64,000 nucleotides of DNA from SMBSF63 sp034003545 (GTDB taxonomy: Bacteria; Chloroflexota; Anaerolineae; Anaerolineales; Anaerolineaceae): contig CAYURM010000009.1 in assembly GCA_964447155.1 (NCBI GenBank), positions 1-64,000 of the forward strand. Direction: 5' to 3'. Within the stretch, counting starts at the first letter, position 1. Every line of letters begins with the position of its first letter. Below, piece by piece: positions 16,664 through 26,239 of the stretch. The notes under the pieces were generated by a model. The model did no database searches. It was not told where the DNA came from and saw nothing but the letters and a program-made list of their open reading frames with translations. The position numbers and the translations under genes were made by a program.

Positions 16664-18610
16664 TCAAGGGCAAAGCTCACCATACCCAAGCGCTTCCAAA
16701 TTCCACAAGGCACTGCGCGCGGTAATGTCCATATTCAAACCGCACAAATCTGGCCGTGCCAGGGTAACAGCAGTACGATAATACAAGGGCACCACCGGCA
16801 GATCGGCAGCAAAAATACGCTGCGCGGCCTGATGATTTTCAGTATAAGCGGCGGTATTATCCACGCGGGCATAGCGTGCCGCCTGGCAGGCTGCATCAAA
16901 TTCAGGGCTGCTGTAACCGGTAACATTGATCCCCAGCCAGTTATTCGCCGGGGAGGGCGTCTGGCTGCTCTCATAGAACAGGCAGGGCGGCTGGGAACCC
17001 GAACCCCAGGCATATTGCACCAGGTCAAACTGGCGGCCAAACATCATGCCTTCCGGGCCGGGGGCATACAGCTCAGCCGGATCATAATACTGCACATTGA
17101 CCTGAATGCCGCATTCGGTCAGCGAAGCGGCCAGGAGTTTCGCCACTTCCTGGCGCATGTAGGCCTGTGTGGTGGCATAATTGACCGAGAGCGGGGTGCC
17201 GTCCGGGACACCCGCCACACCAGCCGCCACGCGCGGGGTGGCCGGGTCACCGTCATAGTCCCTCCAGCCCACCTGGTCAAGCAATTGCGCGCCGGCGATG
17301 GGATCATAATCCAGCGGGCTCTGATCGGTAAGTGCCAGCGGATGGGAGGGTGCCACATAGCCCACCGGTATCGGCGATTGATTCCACAGCCAGCGGCTGA
17401 CCATCAGCGGGCGGTTCATACACATCGTGAAAGCCTGCCGGGTGCGCACATCGCCGAAGAAATCAGGGCGGTCACCCACAAATGCATTGTAACCATCATC
17501 ATACGATGCCGGGACGATGCCAAAATCGAGATGCTCCCACTCGGCAGACGGGGCAATCCAGCTTTGCAGTTCATTGTTCTGCCCCAGGCGCAGCACCACA
17601 TCCAGATCATCGTCCACCATCGGCGCCTGGTCAATCACATCACATTCTTCGGTCAGCAAGGCGGTCAGATTGCTGTCGGTGTATTCACCGAGGAAACGGT
17701 ACACCAGAATATCAAAGGCTGGCAGACCCTCATCGGCACGGAAATAAGCCGGGTTCTTGCGCAGCTGGATATGATCGCCCCGCACCCATTCATCGATCAC
17801 ATACGGCCCCCAGCCCAGCGGTCTTTCAGCGGAAAGATCAGATGCCAGCAGTTCAGCGGCTGTCATTCCGCTCCAGATATGCTCCGGCAAAGGCAGCCAA
17901 AACAGGGTCTGGTAACGCTGCGGGAAATAGCCCGGCAGGCCAGCCCATTTCACCGTCAGCTCATCCAGCGCGGTGTAGGAAGCCGTGCGCGCAGTCACCT
18001 CACGCGAGACCGGCGTAGCCGGGTCATTTGACAGTTCAAAGGAATACACCGAATCGGCAGCAGTGAGGGGGGCACCGTCAGACCAGGTCAGGTCGGGCAG
18101 CAGACGGAAGGTCAATTCCAGGCGTTCCATTTGCAGGGGGGTGCTGCCATCCCACTCAATAATACAGTCCTGTGCGCTGCATCCGGCGGGATGTACGCGA
18201 ATGCCTGTTTCCAAAACGGCCAGATTGCCATCCACATCCACCACCAGATCCCCGGCCGACACATCCTGCAAGGCGAAAGACGCACCGCCGTTTTCGAAAT
18301 CCGGCAAGGATTCAAGGATCACAGGCTGAACACCGTGCTGGCGGGTATCAAAAGGACCGTCATACACCGCTTCCAGCACGCTCCACATACTCTGTGAAGA
18401 ACCGCCATAGGCATACAGGGTAGCAGGCTCCTGGCGCAGGCACACTACCAGCGTTTTGGGCGGCGCAGGGGTTACCGTGGGCGTAGGCAGCGCGGGGACA
18501 TCGGTTGCGGGAGGAGGCGGTGCAGGTTCCTGTGCGGCTGGTTGACAGGCGGCCAGTAATCCTGCCAGCAACAGGGGGAGCAGCCATTTAAGTCGTCGAC
18601 GATAGGGCAT
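16664..18610 (-). CDS. Family 5 peptide-binding lipoprotein (divergent)
   Basis: 648-residue OppA/DppA-type solute-binding protein, longer than the other two in the window and clearly divergent from them. The signal peptide ends in LLAAC (Cys near residue 22), followed by a Pro/Thr-rich linker to residue ~52. Family motifs include PLGWGPYVIDEWVRGDHIQL and DVRTRQAFTMCMNRPLMV. An AGGAG site precedes the ATG. It has no permease beside it but is followed by the roadblock-type response regulator. The ligand is probably a peptide, but family 5 proteins also bind nickel, sugars and other solutes. Confidence 0.9.
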   Translation of the reverse strand: MPYRRRLKWLLPLLLAGLLAACQPAAQEPAPPPPATDVPALPTPTVTPAPPKTLVVCLRQEPATLYAYGGSSQSMWSVLEAVYDGPFDTRQHGVQPVILESLPDFENGGASFALQDVSAGDLVVDVDGNLAVLETGIRVHPAGCSAQDCIIEWDGSTPLQMERLELTFRLLPDLTWSDGAPLTAADSVYSFELSNDPATPVSREVTARTASYTALDELTVKWAGLPGYFPQRYQTLFWLPLPEHIWSGMTAAELLASDLSAERPLGWGPYVIDEWVRGDHIQLRKNPAYFRADEGLPAFDILVYRFLGEYTDSNLTALLTEECDVIDQAPMVDDDLDVVLRLGQNNELQSWIAPSAEWEHLDFGIVPASYDDGYNAFVGDRPDFFGDVRTRQAFTMCMNRPLMVSRWLWNQSPIPVGYVAPSHPLALTDQSPLDYDPIAGAQLLDQVGWRDYDGDPATPRVAAGVAGVPDGTPLSVNYATTQAYMRQEVAKLLAASLTECGIQVNVQYYDPAELYAPGPEGMMFGRQFDLVQYAWGSGSQPPCLFYESSQTPSPANNWLGINVTGYSSPEFDAACQAARYARVDNTAAYTENHQAAQRIFAADLPVVPLYYRTAVTLARPDLCGLNMDITARSALWNLEALGYGELCP

Positions 18611-18678
18611 GAATAATTCTCCTGAAACAAGATATCAACTGCGGAAGAACCCGCAGAGCAAATTCATGGTACTGGTTA

Positions 18679-18687
18679 ATTATACCA
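18679..18687 (-). promoter_or_regulatory. Extended -10 element upstream of the divergent binding protein
   Basis: Read on the minus strand, TGG is followed by TATAAT, about 70 bases before the start codon at 18610. The -35 position is not conserved, as in extended -10 promoters. Confidence 0.4.
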
Positions 18688-18756
18688 ATGGCAGATGAAA
18701 TCGGGATTAGGGATTGCGGTGCTCGTTTTTTCTCCGCAACTCAAATTAACCGAAAA

Positions 18757-18783
18757 ACGACCTCCCGATAATCGGGAGGTCGT
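18757..18783 (-). terminator. Terminator of the opp operon
   Basis: Perfect 13-base arms (ACGACCTCCCGAT and its complement) with the stem ending in TTTTT on the minus strand, 21 bases after the oppC stop codon. Confidence 0.92.
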
Positions 18784-18804
18784 CGAGCAATCAAAACGAA
18801 ATGG

Positions 18805-19839
18805 CTACTGTGTGCCCCGCAGGCGCGGGTCCAGCGCATCACGCAGCCCGTCGCCGAGGAAGTTGAAGGCAAACATGGTAATTGCCAGCGCCAAAGCCGG
18901 GAAAATGGTTTGATTCGGATACGTCCGCACCACCTGTGCGCCATCCGAAATCATGGCACCCCAGGAAGGGGTGGGCGGGTTGACACCGAGGCCAATAAAG
19001 GAGAGGAACGCTTCCGTGGAGATATACCCCGGAATGGCCAGGGTCTCTGCCACGATCAGCGGGCCAACGATATTGGGCAGCACGTGGCGGAACATGATCC
19101 GCGTATCCCGGGCGCCAATTGTGCGGGCAGCCTCGATAAATTCTTTTTCGCGGATCGAAAGCACCTGACCGCGGGTCAGGCGGGCCATCGTCTGCCAGGA
19201 GGTGATCCCGATACCAACGAAAATGAACAGCATCCCCCCCATTTGTTTATCAAGCTGGCTGATGACATACGTAAAAGACCCCGGGTCCGGGTTTGCAAAT
19301 GTACCCCGGAAGAAGGCCATCAACAAAATGATGAGAAGCAGGCTGGGAAAAGCATACATGATGTCCACGATACGCATCATAATAGTATCAACCCTGCCGC
19401 CCAGAAATCCTGAAATACCGCCGTAGACCACACCGATGACCAGACTGATGATCGGCCCAATGAAAGCAACCCGCAGGGAAACCTGACCGCCATATAAAAT
19501 CCGGCTGTAAAGATCACGGCCGACATAGTCAGCGCCCAGTGGGTAATCTTCGGAAATGCGGGCATAAGGCTCCATTACCGAGAAAACTTTCACCACCCAT
19601 TGCGGGACAACATTTTGATCGGTCAAAACCTGCTCTTCAAAAGGTTTGAGCGCCAGAAAATCAGCGAATACAGCAGATAATATCAAAATGAGGATGATCA
19701 CACCGCCCACGACGGCTGCACGGTTGCGTATCAGGCGGCGCAGGGCATCCATAAACATGCTTTCACCCTTTTGGCCAATTGCGCCGCCGCTGCCTACATT
19801 CTCATATTGTTCAGGGTCTACTTTTAGTTCAGCAGTCAT
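18805..19839 (-). CDS. oppC: Oligopeptide ABC transporter permease OppC/DppC
   Basis: 344-residue inner membrane permease. It has an N-terminal OppC_N segment (FMDALRRLIRNRAAVVGGVI) and about six membrane helices. The binding-protein-dependent transport motif EAARTIGARDTRIMFRHVLPN contacts the ATPases. It is the last gene of the opp operon, starting 64 bases after oppB, with GAGGAGG before the ATG. The ~35-residue hydrophilic N-terminus is normal for this subfamily. Confidence 0.95.
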   Translation of the reverse strand: MTAELKVDPEQYENVGSGGAIGQKGESMFMDALRRLIRNRAAVVGGVIILILILSAVFADFLALKPFEEQVLTDQNVVPQWVVKVFSVMEPYARISEDYPLGADYVGRDLYSRILYGGQVSLRVAFIGPIISLVIGVVYGGISGFLGGRVDTIMMRIVDIMYAFPSLLLIILLMAFFRGTFANPDPGSFTYVISQLDKQMGGMLFIFVGIGITSWQTMARLTRGQVLSIREKEFIEAARTIGARDTRIMFRHVLPNIVGPLIVAETLAIPGYISTEAFLSFIGLGVNPPTPSWGAMISDGAQVVRTYPNQTIFPALALAITMFAFNFLGDGLRDALDPRLRGTQ

Positions 19840-19903
19840 TGATCCTCCTCAAAAACACCTGAAATAATGCGGGATGTTTTTGATTAATTAAGAAATGATT
19901 AGA

Positions 19904-20962
19904 TTAATCGTATCGAATCCGTGGATCCAGGAAAGCATACACAATGTCCACGATCAGGTTTGCCACCACCAGGAACAACGCATACAGCAGGATCGTTCCC
20001 ATAATCACGGGATAATCACGGTTGGTAATGCTGGTCACAAAATATTTTCCCATGCCAGGGATACCAAAGGTTAACTCGGTTACAAAAGTACCCGTGATCA
20101 ATGCGGCCAGCATCGGACCAAGAATGGTTACCACCGGAATCATCGAATTCTTCATTGCATGTTGAATGATGATCGCGCGTTCTTTGAGGCCTTTGGCACG
20201 CGCCGTGCGGATATAATCTTCACGCACAACCTGCAGCAGGCTGGCACGGGTCAAACGGGCGATGATGGCCGAGCTGCCCAGCCCCAGGGCAACGGCAGGC
20301 ATGATCGCATACTGCCAGAAACCGGTATAACTCAAATCGGTGGGAAGAAACCCAAACAGGAAAGGTGGTTTGGCGCCCCAGCCAGTGGGGGGGAACCATT
20401 TCAGGCTGACCCCGAAAATCCAGATCAGCAGCGGCCCCAGCACAATCACCGGAACAGATACCCCGAAAATTGCCAGGCTCATCCCGACATAGTCGACAAT
20501 CGTATTCTGTTTCAGCGCAGACAGGATGCCGGTTGGCAAACCAATGGTTAACGCAACCAATACCGCCAGCAGACCGAGCTGAACCGAGATCGGCAGCTGG
20601 TCACGGAAAATATCGTTGACCGTACGGCTGCGAGATTTGAACGAAGGCCCGAAATTCATCCAGTTAACATAAACATTCCCCACCTTGAACTTGATCATCG
20701 CATCATCTTCTAATGCAGAAGTAGGAGCAGTGGTGCTGAAATGCGGAATAAAAACATCATTAATATAATTGCCAAATTGAACAATCAACGGATCATCAAG
20801 ATGATACCGTTTATTCAAATTCTCCATGATTTCCGGCGGCAGCGCTTTTTCCCGGTCAAATGGTCCACCCGGAACAGCATGCATCAAACCAAAGGTAATC
20901 GCAGAAACAGCAAGCAGCACCAAAACGAGATAAAGCAAACGACGGATGATATATCGACCCAT
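19904..20962 (-). CDS. oppB: Oligopeptide ABC transporter permease OppB/DppB
   Basis: 352-residue permease beginning with the typical GRYIIRRLLYLVLVLLAVSA first helix. It has about six membrane segments and the coupling motif TARAKGLKERAIIIQHAMKN. A periplasmic insert of ~60 residues (near residues 60-110) is longer than in E. coli OppB. GGAGG precedes the start. The gene follows oppA across a strong hairpin and pairs with oppC to form the channel. Confidence 0.95.
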   Translation of the reverse strand: MGRYIIRRLLYLVLVLLAVSAITFGLMHAVPGGPFDREKALPPEIMENLNKRYHLDDPLIVQFGNYINDVFIPHFSTTAPTSALEDDAMIKFKVGNVYVNWMNFGPSFKSRSRTVNDIFRDQLPISVQLGLLAVLVALTIGLPTGILSALKQNTIVDYVGMSLAIFGVSVPVIVLGPLLIWIFGVSLKWFPPTGWGAKPPFLFGFLPTDLSYTGFWQYAIMPAVALGLGSSAIIARLTRASLLQVVREDYIRTARAKGLKERAIIIQHAMKNSMIPVVTILGPMLAALITGTFVTELTFGIPGMGKYFVTSITNRDYPVIMGTILLYALFLVVANLIVDIVYAFLDPRIRYD

Positions 20963-21020
20963 TCAAGGCCTCCAAAAAAACTGCGAACTTGATAAAGATA
21001 AAGCGGTAACGATTGAGGGG

Positions 21021-21052
21021 ATTCAAGGGGGGGACATTGCCCCCCCTTGAAT
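21021..21052 (-). terminator. Intercistronic hairpin between oppA and oppB
   Basis: Perfect 13-base arms ATTCAAGGGGGGG and its complement around ACATTG, 27 bases after oppA. There is no T run, so it is more likely an mRNA-stabilising or partial-termination structure that lets the binding protein be made in excess over the permeases, as is common in binding-protein operons. Confidence 0.6.
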
Positions 21053-21078
21053 GTTGTAACAATGGTATTCTCGATGTC

Positions 21079-22917
21079 CTACTTGCCGGACATGTCAATG
21101 TCCCACTTTTCAAAGTGTTCGTGCCCACCGGATGAGAAGGTGCGGGTCACGTACGGCTTGGTCATAGTGGTGCGGGTGTACCAGTAGATCGGGATCATGG
21201 CAGCCTTTTCCCAGACCAGCATTTCTTCCGCTTCAGCATACAGCGCGGTGCGGGTATCAGGATCAAGCTCGCGAGCGGCTTCGATCATCTTGTCTTCGAA
21301 AGCCTGGTACATCGGATCGTCGGTGCCCCAGAAGATGCCGCCATCGGAAAGACCGTCTTTGTCGTTATCCGGATTAGAGGATCCGCCCAATGCCATCACT
21401 TCAAAGATGAAGTTGTTGGCATCTGCGTAGTCCAGGCACCAGCCCAGGCGCCAGATCTGGGGAGTGTCAGCGCTCTTGATGGTCTTCAAGTAGACAGCCC
21501 ATTCCTGGTTGACCAGTTGAACAGTCAGGCCCAGATTATCCTGCCACATCTGCTGGATCGCTTCAGCGATCTTGCGGTGAGCATCGGAGGTGTTGAACAT
21601 CAGGGTGATGTTGACATCATCGACGGTGATTCCCATTTCGTCCAGGTATTCCTGAAGAACGGCTTTACCCTGTTCCGCATCGAATTTCACACCCAGGTCG
21701 GGGTATTCTTCGGGGGTCGGGGCGCCGGCCAGGCCGGGGCGGGAGAACCATTGGGCGGGAATCTGCTCGCCCTTGGTCACATTGTCGATCAAGCTCTGGC
21801 GGTCAATACCCATGGAGAGGGCGCGGCGAACGCGCACATCGTCCACGAATTCAGCGGTGGTGTTGAAGCCATAGTAGTAGGTGCAGAAGTCAGGAGCAAT
21901 GACCAGTTCTGCCGACAGGGTCGGGTCAGACTTGATGCGGTCGATATCGGCCAGCGGGGCGGGAACAACATCCATACCGCCAGCTTCATATTCCGCGAAT
22001 CCGGGGGAAGCATCCAGGAAGTACAGGTTGATTTCTTCAATGCTGGCAACAGGAACTTCGTCGGTGCCAGGCCAGAAGGGGTTCTTGACCATGGTCAGGT
22101 AGGAGTCATGCACCCATTCCTTCATGGCGAAGGGGCCGTAACCCTGGTGGAAACCAGTCTCGGTCCAGCGGTCGCCGCGGGCTTCGGTGCAGTCATCGCC
22201 TTCGATCAGCCATTCCGGCTGAGCAAAAGCAATCCACATGCCGGCGATTGCCGCATTGTAAGCAGCGGCGTTCTTAAAGGTCATTTCCACGGTGGTCTCA
22301 TCAATTGCCTTGATGCCCACATCTTCGGCTGCACCTTCGCCTGCGTTGTATTCATCACCGCCAACAATGGCAAAGTTCAGAACATAGGCATAGTCAGAAG
22401 CAGTCGCGGGAGCCAAAGTGCGCAGTACGCCATACTCGAAATCATAGGCGGTGACCATGCGCGGGTTGCCTTCGCAGTCCATCACCTGAACAACGGAATC
22501 AGAAGCAACATCGTACTTCACCCACGGCACATCATCGCGCAGGTTGAAGGTATAGACGGTGCCATCTTCGCTGATGTCCCAGCTGGTTGCCATACCGGGT
22601 TTCACAACGTTGGTGACTTCGTCAGCGCGGGTCAGACCCACAAAGGTTTCAATAATGACCTGGATTGAGGAGGTGTCGGTGCCCAAGGCAGGATCAAGGG
22701 TGGGAATGTCGCCCGGCCCTAAAGCAAAATTCAGAACCTTCTTCTGTTCCGGCGGGGGGGGCGGGGTAGCAGTAACTTCAATGATCTGAGATTCGCCTTC
22801 AACCATCACGGTCTGGACGATAACCTCAGGTTGTGCTGCGGGCGCCGGCTGGCAAGCAGCCAGTACCATGGAGGCCACGATCAGAATCGTAGCCAATGCA
22901 AAAGTTTTGTTACGCAT
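21079..22917 (-). CDS. oppA: Oligopeptide ABC transporter substrate-binding lipoprotein OppA
   Basis: 612-residue family 5 solute-binding lipoprotein. The signal peptide ends in VLAAC (Cys near residue 21), followed by a Pro-rich linker. The fold begins LNFALGPGDIPTLDPALGTD, with DDVRVRRALSMGIDRQSLI near residue 367. Its sequence resembles the orphan binding protein at 13749-15533 along its length, pointing to gene duplication. GGAGGAG precedes the ATG. It lies 109 bases after oppF, and a TATAAT-like box overlapping the oppF stop (23026-23031) could give an extra internal promoter. Confidence 0.95.
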   Translation of the reverse strand: MRNKTFALATILIVASMVLAACQPAPAAQPEVIVQTVMVEGESQIIEVTATPPPPPEQKKVLNFALGPGDIPTLDPALGTDTSSIQVIIETFVGLTRADEVTNVVKPGMATSWDISEDGTVYTFNLRDDVPWVKYDVASDSVVQVMDCEGNPRMVTAYDFEYGVLRTLAPATASDYAYVLNFAIVGGDEYNAGEGAAEDVGIKAIDETTVEMTFKNAAAYNAAIAGMWIAFAQPEWLIEGDDCTEARGDRWTETGFHQGYGPFAMKEWVHDSYLTMVKNPFWPGTDEVPVASIEEINLYFLDASPGFAEYEAGGMDVVPAPLADIDRIKSDPTLSAELVIAPDFCTYYYGFNTTAEFVDDVRVRRALSMGIDRQSLIDNVTKGEQIPAQWFSRPGLAGAPTPEEYPDLGVKFDAEQGKAVLQEYLDEMGITVDDVNITLMFNTSDAHRKIAEAIQQMWQDNLGLTVQLVNQEWAVYLKTIKSADTPQIWRLGWCLDYADANNFIFEVMALGGSSNPDNDKDGLSDGGIFWGTDDPMYQAFEDKMIEAARELDPDTRTALYAEAEEMLVWEKAAMIPIYWYTRTTMTKPYVTRTFSSGGHEHFEKWDIDMSGK

Positions 22918-23026
22918 TTCTTCTCCTCCTTATAAGAGAGTGTAGAGAAAGGATTAATTTGATAAGAGTCAGCCCGTCTGGACACCTCGACCATCCTGAC
23001 TGTCTCCTACTCACAACTTAAGTATA

Positions 23027-24010
23027 TTATACAAGATGACAAGCCACAAAGTGGCCTGGCTTCACCTCACGAAATTCGGGGCGCTCTTTCGCGCAAATCT
23101 CGATCGCCAGGGGGCAGCGTGTGCGGAACCGGCAGCCGGATGGCGGGTTAACCGGCGAGGGAACATCTCCTTCCAGAATGATGCGCTGCCGCTTCTCTTC
23201 GGCAAACGGGTCTGGAATCGGCACTGCGGAAAGCAGCGCCTGGGTATACGGATGTAAGGGATTATTATACAATTCTTCCCGGGTGGTCAATTCAACAATC
23301 ACACCGAGATACATGACCGCCACTCGATCGCTAATGTGACGGACCATCGACAGGTCATGAGCGATAAACAGGTAAGTCAGACCAAGTTCTTTCTGCAAGT
23401 CTTCCAGCAGATTGACGACCTGGGCCTGAATGGAAACATCCAGCGCGGAAATCGGTTCATCACACACAATCAACGAAGGATTCAATGCCAAAGCACGGGC
23501 AACCCCAATGCGCTGGCGCTGACCGCCGGAAAATTCATGAGGATAGCGATTGGAGTAAGCCGGGTTTAAACCCACCAATTCCAGCAGACTGGCAACGCGG
23601 TCACGCAGTTCCTGACCTTTCATAATCCTGTAAATCTGCAAAGGCTCACCGATAATCTCGCCTACCGTCATGCGGGGATTCAAACTGGCATACGGATCCT
23701 GAAAGATCATCTGGGCGCGACGGCGTACCTGGCGCATCTCTTCATTGCTCAGTTTGGCAAGGTCCCGGCCTTCAAAATGAACACTGCCGGCTGTGGGGCG
23801 GTAAAGCTGCAAAATCGTGCGCCCGGTGGTGGACTTGCCGCAGCCTGATTCCCCCACCAGCCCCAGGGTTTCACCCTTGTAGATATCAAAGGAAATGCCA
23901 TCCACCGCATGCACGGCGCCGGTTTGTCTCTGGATAATAATGCCCTGGGTAATGGGAAAATGTTTTACCAGGTTGTCGACTCGTAACAATACTTCATTTT
24001 CAGAACTCAT
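23027..24010 (-). CDS. oppF: Oligopeptide ABC transporter ATPase OppF/DppF
   Basis: 327-residue ATPase with Walker A GESGCGKST, signature FSGGQRQRIGVARAL and Walker B LIVCDEPISALD. The C-terminal oligo_HPY region (LHPYTQALLSAVPIPDP) has a cysteine pattern, CRFRTRCPLA ... C ... C, that in some DppF/OppD proteins holds an iron-sulphur cluster. Its start overlaps the oppD stop in ATGA (24007-24010), indicating translational coupling. Confidence 0.96.
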   Translation of the reverse strand: MSSENEVLLRVDNLVKHFPITQGIIIQRQTGAVHAVDGISFDIYKGETLGLVGESGCGKSTTGRTILQLYRPTAGSVHFEGRDLAKLSNEEMRQVRRRAQMIFQDPYASLNPRMTVGEIIGEPLQIYRIMKGQELRDRVASLLELVGLNPAYSNRYPHEFSGGQRQRIGVARALALNPSLIVCDEPISALDVSIQAQVVNLLEDLQKELGLTYLFIAHDLSMVRHISDRVAVMYLGVIVELTTREELYNNPLHPYTQALLSAVPIPDPFAEEKRQRIILEGDVPSPVNPPSGCRFRTRCPLAIEICAKERPEFREVKPGHFVACHLV

Positions 24011-24996
24011 TTACGTTCTCTCCCGGTTTCAGGATCTACCCAGCAGGCAACCCTGTGATCAGCGCTAATCGATTCAAGCATCGGGTTTTCCTGCCAGCAG
24101 TGGTCAAGAGCAAATTCGCAGCGCGGCGCAAATGGGCAAAAACGGGGTTTTTCCATGAGCGTAGGCGGCAAACCGTCAATGGACGCCAGACGGTCCCCAT
24201 GCTTGCCATCCACCCGCGGTAAACTGGCAAGCAAACCAATCGTATAAGGATGGGTTGGCTTCGCATACAGCTCTTTCACCTGGGCTTCTTCAATAATATA
24301 CCCCGCATACATCACAGCCACGCGGTCAGCCAGACCGGCAACAACGCCCAGGTCGTGGGTGATCCAGATAATTGCCATCCCCAGCTCGTCGCGCAGCCGC
24401 TTCACCAGCTCAATGATCTGGGCTTGAATGGTTACATCCAAAGCAGTGGTTGGTTCGTCAGCAATCAACACCTGCGGGGTACAGATCAGCGACATGGCAA
24501 TCATCACGCGCTGGCGCATACCGCCCGAAAACTGATGCGGATAATCGTACAGCCGGTCTTTTGCACTGGGAATGCCGACCATGTCCAACATCTCGGCAGC
24601 CCGCTCGTAGGCCTGTTTACGCGGCACACCGTTATGAATTTCCAACGGTTCAGCCACCTGGCGGCCAATGGTCAACACGGGGTTAAAAGAAGTCATCGGG
24701 TCCTGAAAAACCATGCTGATTTGAGAACCGCGCACATGGCGGATTTCCTCATTCGGCATCTTCAGCAGGTCCTTCCCCTGATAAACTGCCTCCCCCGCGA
24801 CCACTTCGCCTGGTGGCTGCGGGATCAAGCTCAGCATTGACATGACAGTTACGCTCTTACCACAACCGCTCTCTCCCACAATTCCGAGCGTTTCACCCTC
24901 TTTCAAGTGGAATGAAACACCATTAACCGCGTGAACAATCCCGTCACGGGTTTTGAATTGGGTTTCGAGGCCTTCAACATTCAAAAGATCAGCCAT
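24007..24996 (-). CDS. oppD: Oligopeptide ABC transporter ATPase OppD/DppD
   Basis: 329-residue ATPase and first gene of the opp operon. Walker A is GESGCGKSV, the signature is FSGGMRQRVMIAMSL, and Walker B is VLIADEPTTALD. The C-terminal HPYTIGLLASLPRVDG and CPFAPRCEFALDHC motifs match the OppD family. GAGGG lies before the start codon. A near-consensus promoter is present about 90 bases upstream. Confidence 0.96.
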   Translation of the reverse strand: MADLLNVEGLETQFKTRDGIVHAVNGVSFHLKEGETLGIVGESGCGKSVTVMSMLSLIPQPPGEVVAGEAVYQGKDLLKMPNEEIRHVRGSQISMVFQDPMTSFNPVLTIGRQVAEPLEIHNGVPRKQAYERAAEMLDMVGIPSAKDRLYDYPHQFSGGMRQRVMIAMSLICTPQVLIADEPTTALDVTIQAQIIELVKRLRDELGMAIIWITHDLGVVAGLADRVAVMYAGYIIEEAQVKELYAKPTHPYTIGLLASLPRVDGKHGDRLASIDGLPPTLMEKPRFCPFAPRCEFALDHCWQENPMLESISADHRVACWVDPETGRERK

Positions 24997-25087
24997 TCAA
25001 ATAAACCCTCTGTAAAATAAGTAGTTTGGGGGGAAATCAGGAACAAATACACCTCGCCCATTGGATTTGGCAAGCCAAGATGAAAAA

Positions 25088-25116
25088 AGTATACACTTAA
25101 AGAACTTTAATGTCAA
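25088..25116 (-). promoter_or_regulatory. Near-consensus promoter of the opp operon
   Basis: On the minus strand TTGACA (25111-25116), a 17-base spacer and TATACT (25088-25093). Transcription would begin about 85 bases before oppD. The remainder of the ~300-base gap 24997-25298 holds no gene. Confidence 0.8.
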
Positions 25117-25283
25117 ACCCGTATCCTTCAAAAATCGCACTTGGGTATACAAGCGCATATCCATTCCCCTATCCGTTAACCAATCACTCCCCAACTGTTT
25201 TATTTCCGGTATCCGTTCTTTTAGAAGCCGGCTTAACGTCACCCGAATCAGTCAAAAATCAGGGGTAATTTAATCCGCCATTC

Positions 25284-25292
25284 TGCTATAAT
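25284..25292 (+). promoter_or_regulatory. Extended -10 promoter for a candidate leaderless gene
   Basis: TGC followed by TATAAT (25287-25292), then six bases, then ATG at 25299. No Shine-Dalgarno sequence fits between them, so the mRNA is expected to start at the A of the start codon. Confidence 0.6.
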
Positions 25293-25298
25293 TTCAGT

Positions 25299-26057
25299 AT
25301 GAACATACATCCCCTTATCAACGAATTGGAAACCACCGGCGGGCAATATGCCTTCTACTATCGTCCACAGGCCGGCCCGCCATTGCTGCGCGGCAATGGC
25401 GACCGCTTTTCGGCAGCCTCGGTGATCAAGGTGCCCATCTTGCTGGCCTGGGTTTTCCTGGAACGCAGCGGGCAGCTCGACAAGGAAGCCCTGTGCAGCC
25501 TGGACAGCGAGCCGGAAGTGCGCGGCGCAGGATTCTCCTGGCTGCTGCACCAGCGCCGTATTCCCTGGCATGACGTCCTTCTGCTGATGATCTCCCTCTC
25601 CGACAACCTGTGCACCAACCTCGTGCTGGAACACATCGGCCTGGAGCGTTTACAGCGCACCTTCACGCAGGGCCTCGGCCTGCAAGCCACAGCCGTTGAG
25701 CGCAAGCTGATGGATTTCGCCGCGCGCGAGCAGGGCAAAGACAACTGGATCAGCGCGCGGGACTGTGTGCATTTTTATGATCTGCTGCGCCAGCTCAGTC
25801 CGCAGGAACGCGCCTGGGTTGAGCCGATGCTGGGCGTCTGTCAGGACAACACCAAGCTGATGCGCGATGTCCCCTTTGATTCAACCGTCTTCTATCATAA
25901 ATCCGGCTTCATTCCCGAAGTGGTGCATGACTGGGGCTATACCGATAAATGTGATATTTTTCTCCTCACGCAGGGCTATAAAAACGAGGCACGCCTGCGG
26001 GATATTTTCGGCCAGCTCGGCCAGTTGATGACAACCGGAGAAACCGTAGAACTGTAG
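25299..26057 (+). CDS. Class A beta-lactamase-like serine hydrolase, no signal peptide
   Basis: 252 residues matching the beta-lactamase2 fold. Motifs in order: SxxK as SVIK (S41, K44), SDN (S101-N103) and a KTG-type triad KSG (K201-G203). An ERKLMD stretch near residue 135 may correspond to the omega-loop ExxLN, but the usual Asn is absent. There is no signal peptide or lipobox, so the protein is predicted to be cytoplasmic, unlike secreted penicillin-hydrolysing enzymes. It is divergent from the opp operon and close to two murein-peptide genes, so hydrolysis of an imported peptide or amide is as plausible as resistance. The stop codon lies inside the start of a REP unit. Confidence 0.8.
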   Translation: MNIHPLINELETTGGQYAFYYRPQAGPPLLRGNGDRFSAASVIKVPILLAWVFLERSGQLDKEALCSLDSEPEVRGAGFSWLLHQRRIPWHDVLLLMISLSDNLCTNLVLEHIGLERLQRTFTQGLGLQATAVERKLMDFAAREQGKDNWISARDCVHFYDLLRQLSPQERAWVEPMLGVCQDNTKLMRDVPFDSTVFYHKSGFIPEVVHDWGYTDKCDIFLLTQGYKNEARLRDIFGQLGQLMTTGETVEL

Positions 26058-26103
26058 GGACAGGTCTACCCTTGCGGGCATGATATCCGACCTGCCCGCC
26101 CCC
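26053..26103. repeat. Degenerate GTAG-hairpin repeat
   Basis: TGTAGGGACAGGTCT (26053-26067), then an insertion of about 20 bases, then a GACCTGCCC arm with one mismatch and CGCCCCCCGCC. It is a disturbed copy of the unit at 26240-26278. Confidence 0.6.
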
Positions 26104-26239
26104 CGCCTCTGCATCTACCAACGCTGCATTCATCTCATCAGCAGTATTTCAAACAAACCAGATGATGATCCTGTCCAGCCGCTGGCGAGGCATGCCTCGC
26201 CAGCTACGGCCGCGGGCATCGATTTTGGCGCATCCTTAT

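Noticed and set aside
16550..18031. 493-codon open frame on the plus strand
   Set aside because: Antisense to the family 5 binding protein and the response regulator; no domain or ribosome site.
21517..22668. 383-codon open frame on the plus strand
   Set aside because: Antisense to oppA; no motifs.
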